Origin: Brucella gallinifaecis
Lineage (GTDB): Bacteria > Pseudomonadota > Alphaproteobacteria > Rhizobiales > Rhizobiaceae
Reading direction: 5' to 3'
DNA: 64,000 nt
NCBI RefSeq assembly: GCF_006476605.1
Contig: NZ_ML636807.1
Location: 99,995 to 163,994 of the forward strand
A program made the position numbers and the translations under genes. Under the pieces are notes generated by a model. It worked only from the letters and a program-made list of their open reading frames with translations. It searched no databases and was not told the DNA's origin. The stretch's first letter is position 1. Every line of letters begins with the position of its first letter. Below, piece by piece: positions 58,206 to 64,000 of the stretch.

Positions 58206-59425
58206 CTGTATACCATTATTAACGAGCTGCCTTAGTGGTAGACTTAAGTATTTAAAAGAAAAGATTTACTTATAAATCGCAACCTATCACGAAAACTTAG
58301 ATGAGTTCCGCCGCATATATTAGCGGCAATGATAATGCGCTCTGGCCTGTCGTGGTGAGCCAGAGCCTTATCTATAAAGCATTCGGCAATTGTTAGTTAG
58401 TATTAGTTCAGTTTGTCGGGATAGTTTCGGACATTTTGTTAAATTAATTTCCGCAGAGATTTAGGTCAGACCCACTGCCTACATCTGATTGTGTCTGGTT
58501 ATCACCATGGTGCGCAGGGGATAGGGATAGATTTTTTACCTAGCGCTCACTTCGAGATGTTCGGAGCGATAAATTACTTCAATGCCCATCTTTTTCATCA
58601 GTGGTGCGAAGTGCAACCATCCGATTTGTAGCCCTTCTGCCGTTGAAAGACCTTGCAACATTTGACATTCAGCAAACAAGTCGTTGAGATACAGTTGGTC
58701 GATCCGGCACTGGTCGCGCAGAATAATAGGCTACTATTGGTAAAGCTGAGAAGCTTGGTCTACCGACTAACCGACAGCTTGCGGACAAGGTCAATAATTT
58801 CTTCCCATCCAGCAAGCCCGTCTTGCTGAGCGCTCTGGATAAAAATCGCTTTTCAGCGCCAGCTCCCCGATCTTGGCATGAAGCGTTTTAAAGTCATGGT
58901 TGGAACTGACGATTCAACCTTGGTCTCATCACCAAAGGCGCAAGTCGCGGACCCTCTCAAAAAGCTGATCTTTGCGCTGCTTGATCTGGTTGGCATATAC
59001 ATCGAATTGTTGCTATAATTCGACCAGTTTTTCTCACCACTGATCGCAGCAAACGCTACCTTAGCTTTAAAGGATGAGCTGTAGTTTCGCCACGACCATC
59101 TCGTAGCGTGAACTCCTGTTTCCAGCATCTAAACCAAATTCAAGCAGAACTTCAACTTATCATAACCATTCAAATTACAAGAACCACCTCTAATTGCCAG
59201 TCGCCATTCGTGGCTCTAATTCAAACCCGTCGAACCATAGCTCTACGTGCGTTGAGAAGAAGTGAACTTCAATGTGGTCCCTCAGCATAACCTCAACAAA
59301 TGTATGATTGACTGAGACTTGCTTCTCAAATGCCTATATGCCTGATAATACAAGCATGCGGAATGCATCTCAAAATAGCTGCCGCTGTCAATCAAGGCCG
59401 AGGAGCTTTACTGCCACCTCAACCT
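58206..59425. other. Gene-poor region with transposase remains
   Basis: About 1.2 kb with no intact gene. The middle (58536-59128) is an eroded IS3-type transposase; the rest, including 58206-58530 and 59130-59425, shows nothing I can name. Confidence 0.7.
58536..59128 (-). pseudogene. Degenerate IS3-family transposase (orfA and orfB pieces)
   Basis: On the minus strand an orfA piece reads SSSFKAKVAFAAISGEKNW (about 59070), matching the FKAKVALAAIxGEKT start of IS3 OrfA; a shifted frame near 58890 reads LHAKIGELALKSDF, matching the OrfA C-terminus. Further on, a frame to the stop at 58536-58538 reads APLMKKMGIEVIYR, matching ATLMKRMGIEALYR of OrfB, with two TAG codons just upstream. Frameshifts and stops show it is dead. 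Confidence 0.85.
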
Positions 59426-61159
59426 TCATTTTGGTTGATTGCAAGAATCATATTTAGCATCGCGTTCGCCGTGCACCTGAATTAAATTCATGAGCATGAT
59501 CACCAGCAACGAAACTATAATTACAAAAACCGATACCGCCGATATGGTTGGATTGACTTCGGTCGTCACCCCGTCCCACATCATTTTCGGCAATGTTGCA
59601 GTGCGTGCCCCAGAAATGAAAATCGCGATTAGCACTTCGTCGAAAGACGCGATAAAGGCGAGAAACCCGCCAGCCAGGATAGCATTGCGAAGCAGTGGAA
59701 ACTGGATGAAACGAAAGACCTTGGCCGGACCAGCACCCAGACTGCGTGCGGCAGCCGCAAGATGATGATCGCGGGCTGACAAAGCCGCACTGACCGTGAT
59801 GATGACATAAGGCAATCCCAAAACCATATGCGCCATCACCAGCCCTGTCTCCGTGCCGACCAGCCCCAAAGCCGAATAAAGCTGATAAAGCCCAAGTGCG
59901 AAAATAATATTGGGGACCAGCAGCGGCGAAAGCATTAATCCTACAAAGATATACCGTGACAATCTGCTCATGCGGCTCATGCCAAGTACGGCAAGGGTTC
60001 CCAGAATGGCTGCGCCGATTGCTGCGGCCAGCGCAATGCGCAAGCTGCGAAGGGTCGCCTCCATCCAGGCAGGATTGCCAAAATAAGCCTGATACCATTG
60101 CAGGGAGTAACCGGGCGGCGGGAAAGTCAGATAACGCGCCGAACTGAACGAAAGCGGGATCAGCACAAAAGTGGGCAGAACCAGAAACAGAAGCACCAGT
60201 GCCGCGTAGGATGGCAGACCCCACCCTGAAGATTTGACGACAAATGTGCCATTTGTTCCGCTTCGCCGTTCGCCCCGCTCCATAAAACGAGCGTAAGCCA
60301 CGCATAATATGAGGCACAATACCAGCAAAACCATGGCTATAGCCGAAGCAAATCCCAAATTAAGCAATTTACTGACCTGCTGGTCAATCAGTTGCGCAAC
60401 GAATAGGTCTTCACGCCCACCCAGCAACGCAGGAATGATATATGAGCCAAGAGATGCCACGAAAGTCAGAGTACTTCCCGCGATGATAGCCGGAAGCGAC
60501 AAGGGCAGATAAATACGCAGAAACGCCGAAGCGGGCCGTGCCCCTAGCGAACGCGCAGCATTGATCAACGAAATGTCGATCCTTGAAAGCACGGCATAAA
60601 GCGTCAGGATCATGGCAGGCAGCAGGATATGCACATTACCGATGATCGTTCCAAGCGTCGTATAGGATAATGCCAGCGGCGAATCGATCACCCCAAGCGT
60701 TTTGAGCGTGGCATTGATGAGGCCGCGCTTTTGCAGGATAACAGTCCAGGCATAGGTTCTGACGAGCGCACTGGTCCAGAAGGGTATCAGGATGAATGCA
60801 AATGCAATTGTGCGCCGCCTCGCACTCAACCGTGTGAGCCATATGGCGACCGGATAGCCAAGCACGAGGCAGATCAGCGTCACAATGGCCGATATGCGAA
60901 ACGTTATAACAAAAGACTGCCAGTAAATCTCGGTAGAGAATAGCCGGGCATAATTTTCATACCATGCATCCTGGGTAGAAAAGCTGCGCAACAGCGTCTG
61001 CACGATCGGGCCAAGATAGATAAACAGCAACACAATAAGAGCGGGAGCGCAAAGAATATAGGCTGAAGCCGTTGCTTTGTGCATCCGAAAACGCATAAGC
61101 AGGGTCTGGCCTTTTTCTGCGGCTTTTTTCGATGGATAATTGGCTGAAATATCGCTCAT
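59426..61159 (-). CDS. Fused two-domain ABC permease (polyamine/Fe3+ type)
   Basis: A 577-residue protein in which both permease halves are joined: each half has about six hydrophobic segments and its own EAA coupling loop, NAARSLGARPASAFLRIYLP near residue 200 and AAARSLGAGPAKVFRFIQFP near 475. Usually this import class has two separate genes (PotB/PotC), although FbpB/ThiP-like fusions exist. It overlaps the ATPase stop by four bases (ATGA). It is the last gene of the operon that starts with an interrupted monooxygenase. Confidence 0.9.
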   Translation of the reverse strand: MSDISANYPSKKAAEKGQTLLMRFRMHKATASAYILCAPALIVLLFIYLGPIVQTLLRSFSTQDAWYENYARLFSTEIYWQSFVITFRISAIVTLICLVLGYPVAIWLTRLSARRRTIAFAFILIPFWTSALVRTYAWTVILQKRGLINATLKTLGVIDSPLALSYTTLGTIIGNVHILLPAMILTLYAVLSRIDISLINAARSLGARPASAFLRIYLPLSLPAIIAGSTLTFVASLGSYIIPALLGGREDLFVAQLIDQQVSKLLNLGFASAIAMVLLVLCLILCVAYARFMERGERRSGTNGTFVVKSSGWGLPSYAALVLLFLVLPTFVLIPLSFSSARYLTFPPPGYSLQWYQAYFGNPAWMEATLRSLRIALAAAIGAAILGTLAVLGMSRMSRLSRYIFVGLMLSPLLVPNIIFALGLYQLYSALGLVGTETGLVMAHMVLGLPYVIITVSAALSARDHHLAAAARSLGAGPAKVFRFIQFPLLRNAILAGGFLAFIASFDEVLIAIFISGARTATLPKMMWDGVTTEVNPTISAVSVFVIIVSLLVIMLMNLIQVHGERDAKYDSCNQPK

Positions 61160-62190
61160 TGAGCTAACTCATGTGCGTTGTTCGCATCCCACCCCAGTTT
61201 GAGCCATTGGCCCTGCGCCAATTGGTCGGGTAGCTTTCCCTTTTCAAGCCTGACGGTGATCGGCCTTCCCTGTGCCTGCAGGGAAACAATATAATGCGTG
61301 CCTTCATAAATGATGGCCTGCACCTGCGCATCCAGCCTGTAATCCGAGAGCGTGACCCGATCGCCTGTATAGATATACTCAGGGCGAACCAGCATAGTCC
61401 CCGTCTGTCCCGGCTTGAACAGTTCCATCGGCATCAGATTGGCTTCGCCAATAAATTCGGCAACGAAGCGGTTAGCCGGGCGTTCGTAAATTTCCTGCGG
61501 TGAAGATAATTGTGCAATGCGCCCCTCTTCCATAACCGCAATACGATCAGACAGAGCCAGCGCTTCACCCTGATCATGTGTGACATAGATGACCGTGAGG
61601 CCCAGTCTTTGCTGAATGAGCTTGAGTTCAGACTTCATATGCTCACGCAAGCGTTTGTCGAGAGCGCTCAGCGGCTCATCCATCAACATGATTGCCGGAC
61701 CAAAGACCTGCGCCCGCGCCAGAGCAACACGCTGCTGCTGCCCACCGGAAAGCTCCGAAGGATAACGCCCAGCAAATGCTTCCAGCTTGACGATGGTGAG
61801 GGCCTCTTCCACGCGTTTGCGGCATTCATTGCGGCCAATGCCGCGCATTTTGAGCGGAAAGGCAACATTCTGTGTGACCGTCATATGCGGAAACAAGGCG
61901 TAGTTCTGGAAGACCACCGCAATGTCGCGCTTTTCTGGCGGCAGATGCGAAATATCAACGCCACGCAGCTTTATAGAACCGGAATCACCTTGCAAGATAC
62001 CGGCAATGATACTGAGCATAGTGGTTTTACCCGATCCGCTTGGCCCAAGCAGGGTCAGGAATTCGCCTTGCCGAACGTCAAGATCAACATCACGCAGAAT
62101 AGGCGTTGAACCGTAATTTTTATTCAGCTGTCTGATTTGAATTATATTGGCGTCGTCTAAAGGGGGCACGACTGTCGTCCATACTTTCAA
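61156..62190 (-). CDS. ABC ATPase (PotA-like)
   Basis: A 344-residue ATPase: Walker A GPSGSGKTTMLS near residue 49, Q-loop VFQNYALFPHMTV, signature ELSGGQQQRVALARA near 148, MLMDEPLSALD, VTHDQGEAL, and a C-terminal TOBE domain (about 270-340). The start is uncertain: there is no good in-frame ATG, only TTG (62190) or GTG (62169), both with poor ribosome-binding sites. It pairs with the fused permease. Confidence 0.92.
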   Translation of the reverse strand: MKVWTTVVPPLDDANIIQIRQLNKNYGSTPILRDVDLDVRQGEFLTLLGPSGSGKTTMLSIIAGILQGDSGSIKLRGVDISHLPPEKRDIAVVFQNYALFPHMTVTQNVAFPLKMRGIGRNECRKRVEEALTIVKLEAFAGRYPSELSGGQQQRVALARAQVFGPAIMLMDEPLSALDKRLREHMKSELKLIQQRLGLTVIYVTHDQGEALALSDRIAVMEEGRIAQLSSPQEIYERPANRFVAEFIGEANLMPMELFKPGQTGTMLVRPEYIYTGDRVTLSDYRLDAQVQAIIYEGTHYIVSLQAQGRPITVRLEKGKLPDQLAQGQWLKLGWDANNAHELAQ

Positions 62191-62200
62191 GGAAGAGAAT

Positions 62201-62219
62201 GGGAGGGTGACACCCTCCC
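62201..62219 (-). terminator. Hairpin between binding-protein and ATPase genes
   Basis: GGGAGGGTG and CACCCTCCC flank a single base, forming a strong GC-rich inverted repeat 10 bases after the binding-protein stop. With no T run it is more likely a 3'-end-stabilising hairpin that raises the binding-protein level than a full terminator. Confidence 0.6.
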
Positions 62220-62228
62220 TTCAGAGAA

Positions 62229-63272
62229 TTATTTCAGCAGCCATTGATTGAAACGTTCACTGACTTTTCCGTAATTCTCTGACCACCACTTCGGGTCGGT
62301 TTTCACCGCCTGTTCCTGCAACTGCGGTGAAGTCGGCAATTGCGCATCATCGTCGATAAATTCAAATGCGCGTTTGTTGCTCGGACCATAATCAATGAGC
62401 TTCGCAAGATCTGCCTGGCGCTCCGGCTGCGATACAAAAGCAATGAATTTCACCGCAGCATCCTTGTGCTGCGAACCACGCGGAATAACCCATGACTGAG
62501 ATGTCTGAAGGGCCTGCCCCCAGTTCACATCTACAGGCGCACCGTCACGTTTTGCTTTCTGCACGCGTGCATTGCCAGCCGCCGAATAGGCAACTTCGCC
62601 GTCAACCAATAATTGCTCCGCCTTGCCTGCAGTTTCCCACCAGACCTGAACATGTGGTTTAATCTTGTCGAGGCTTTTAAATGCACGATCCACATCTAAA
62701 GGATAGAGCTTGTCCGCCTCAACGCCATCGGCCAGAAGCGCAATTTCCAGTGTATTGATCGGGCGCTTATTCAAGGTGCGATCACCGGGGAATTTTTCAA
62801 CGTCCCAGAACTCAGCCCATGATGTGGCAGATTTTTCAAGATCAACACGCTCGGAATTATAATTTAATGTTGTTGACCAGATGATGCTCGGAACCGAATA
62901 ATCGCTGATCAGACTGGCATCGAAGTCTTCACTTTTAACTCCAGCTGCGGCATAATCGATTTTCTCGAAAAGATTGAGTTTTGAGCCGCGATAAACGAAC
63001 TCCTGATCGACATCGACCACATCCCATTCTACATTTCCGCTTTCGACCATGGCCTGAAACTTGGCTGGATCGGACGGCGACTGTTCGATAATTCTTATGC
63101 CGGTTTCCTTGGTAAAAGGTTCAAAGAACGCCTTGCGCTGCGCCTCCTGATAGGAGCCGCCCTGCCCCACGACGACAAGCGTTTCCTCCGCTCTGGACGA
63201 AGTGCTTGCAAGGCTTGTGCTGAGTGCGACAATGCCGGTTAAAATAAAAGCTCTGCGATTGAATGATGTCAT
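62229..63272 (-). CDS. Extracellular solute-binding protein, PotD/spermidine-putrescine type
   Basis: A 347-residue binding protein with an RR-containing signal peptide (FNRRAFILTGIVAL; possible Tat signal, cleavage near SRA). The mature part has VVVGQGGSYQEAQRKAFFEPF and WDVVDVDQEFVYRG, typical of family 1 proteins next to PotA-like ATPases. The ATG at 63272 is chosen since it gives the signal peptide at once. It starts 16 bases after the monooxygenase stop, so the two are one operon. Confidence 0.9.
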   Translation of the reverse strand: MTSFNRRAFILTGIVALSTSLASTSSRAEETLVVVGQGGSYQEAQRKAFFEPFTKETGIRIIEQSPSDPAKFQAMVESGNVEWDVVDVDQEFVYRGSKLNLFEKIDYAAAGVKSEDFDASLISDYSVPSIIWSTTLNYNSERVDLEKSATSWAEFWDVEKFPGDRTLNKRPINTLEIALLADGVEADKLYPLDVDRAFKSLDKIKPHVQVWWETAGKAEQLLVDGEVAYSAAGNARVQKAKRDGAPVDVNWGQALQTSQSWVIPRGSQHKDAAVKFIAFVSQPERQADLAKLIDYGPSNKRAFEFIDDDAQLPTSPQLQEQAVKTDPKWWSENYGKVSERFNQWLLK

Positions 63273-63288
63273 GATGTGTCTCTTGTGA

Positions 63289-63936
63289 TTATTCTGTTGC
63301 AGCATTGTCAGCAACATGAGCGGCGGGATGAGCGGGACGTTCCAGGCCAAGGTTTTCCCGCAAGGTTTTCCCTTGATAATCGTCGTGGAAAAGACCACGT
63401 CTCTGCAATTCAGGGATCAGCAGGTCAAAAATATCCTGCAACCCTTCTATGAAATAAGGGGGCATAATGTTGAAGCCGTCGCAGGCCTCGCCGACGAACC
63501 ATTCCTCGATGAGATCGGCTATTTCTTCCGCAGTACCAACGACCTGACGATGGCCCCCCGCTCCCGATGTCTCGTATAATTCGCGGATGGTCAGCCCCTT
63601 GATGCGTGCTGCATCCAGTTGCGCCTTGATAGATTTGATGCCATTTGTTTCCGGCAGATCCGGGATCGGACCATCAAGCGGGTAAGCAGACATATCGCCG
63701 AATTTCGGCGCCAGCATCGCATAAACCACAGCAGGATGAATGAGCGACCGAAGCTTTTGGTGACGTTCTTCCGCTTCCATACGCGTACGCCCGATAATAG
63801 GCAAAATTCCCGGCAATATTTTCAGCGAATCCCGGTTTCGTCCTTCAGCTGGAAGCCGCGCTTTTAAACCTTCGTAAAAGATGCGTGCATTTTCGAAATT
63901 CTGCTGCGCAGTATAGACGAGATCTGAATAGCCCCT
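63289..63936 (-). pseudogene. NtaA/SnaA-type flavin monooxygenase, 5' end removed by an IS insertion
   Basis: The frame covers about the last 215 residues of an LLM-class monooxygenase of the NtaA/SnaA/DszA branch (usually about 440): YSDLVYTAQQNFENARIFYE, then LPGILPIIGRT and VGTAEEIADLIEEWF. Recognisable family sequence stops at about 63936, where the codons turn into the end of an IS and reach a stop at 63979-63981. The gene is thus truncated. Relatives oxidise nitrilotriacetate, EDTA, methionine-sulfone-like or thiophene compounds. Confidence 0.8.
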
Positions 63937-63941
63937 AGATT

Positions 63942-64000
63942 TGTAGACACCTTGTGACTTAAAAAAGAGGCAAGGAGCTTACGATGGGTAAAGCTAATTT
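63942..64000 (+). mobile_element. IS3-family element, left end (runs off the window)
   Basis: The sequence from about TGTAGACACCTTGTGACTT looks like an IS3-family left end, followed by GGCAAGGAG and an ATG at 63984 reading MGKAN, the start I know from IS3-family OrfA proteins (M-K-NF..FKRDAV type). Only 59 bases are visible, so the exact terminus and the target duplication cannot be defined. It interrupts the monooxygenase gene. Confidence 0.65.

Overview
The window reads as a chromosome segment of an alphaproteobacterium of the Brucella/Ochrobactrum group (Hyphomicrobiales). The strongest marker is an Omp19-type lipoprotein (11876-12412) that I recognise as close to, but not identical with, the Brucella protein. 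The mdh-sucC-sucD-sucA-sucB-lpdA order, cobS/cobT of aerobic B12 synthesis and the aroK/aroB-xerD-accA neighbourhood agree. The genus is an inference from gene content and remembered protein sequence; no search was run.

Layout. 1-10107 (minus strand) is the TCA block: malate dehydrogenase, succinyl-CoA synthetase, 2-oxoglutarate dehydrogenase E1/E2 and the start of E3, with three small unrelated genes (secreted protein, LysE exporter, MAPEG protein) between E2 and E3. 10.6-18.3 kb carries zapE, omp19, dapF, mtaB, ftsY, ispZ/yciB and gloB. 18.4-21.2 kb is a Zn/Cd/Pb-type P1B ATPase divergent from a MerR regulator with a readable operator. 21.2-29.4 kb holds a DUF3108 protein, rpmB, a YhhQ-type transporter, cobT, cobS, a J-protein, bolA, a ClbS/DfsB protein and aroB. 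aroK, xerD, accA, an L,D-transpeptidase lipoprotein, TusA, a His-rich CobW GTPase and a D,D-carboxypeptidase follow to 36.5 kb.

From about 36.7 kb the content becomes accessory: AEC transporter plus bicupin oxalate decarboxylase; an EmrAB-type efflux pair; a HAF-repeat autotransporter behind a very AT-rich leader; a luciferase-like monooxygenase; an ABC system of the TrpXYZ type interrupted by an FAD amine-oxidase-like gene; holA; a 267-bp MITE-like element; tRNA-Arg(CCT); an M20 amidohydrolase; a ribose-type sugar ABC operon divergent from a FadR-type regulator; an eroded IS3 transposase; and a polyamine/iron-type ABC operon whose first gene, an NtaA/SnaA monooxygenase, is cut by an IS3-family insertion running off the right edge.

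The most interesting structures outside genes are: (i) a leader at 48779-48891 with interleaved and mutually exclusive pairings in front of the ABC permease; (ii) a mosaic palindromic repeat family (five copies) whose terminal TAG is the stop codon of zapE, accA and the L,D-transpeptidase gene; (iii) the TA-flanked MITE; (iv) a FadR-family operator abutting the start codon of its own regulator gene; (v) the MerR operator in a 19-bp spacer. I saw no CRISPR array, prophage or rRNA.
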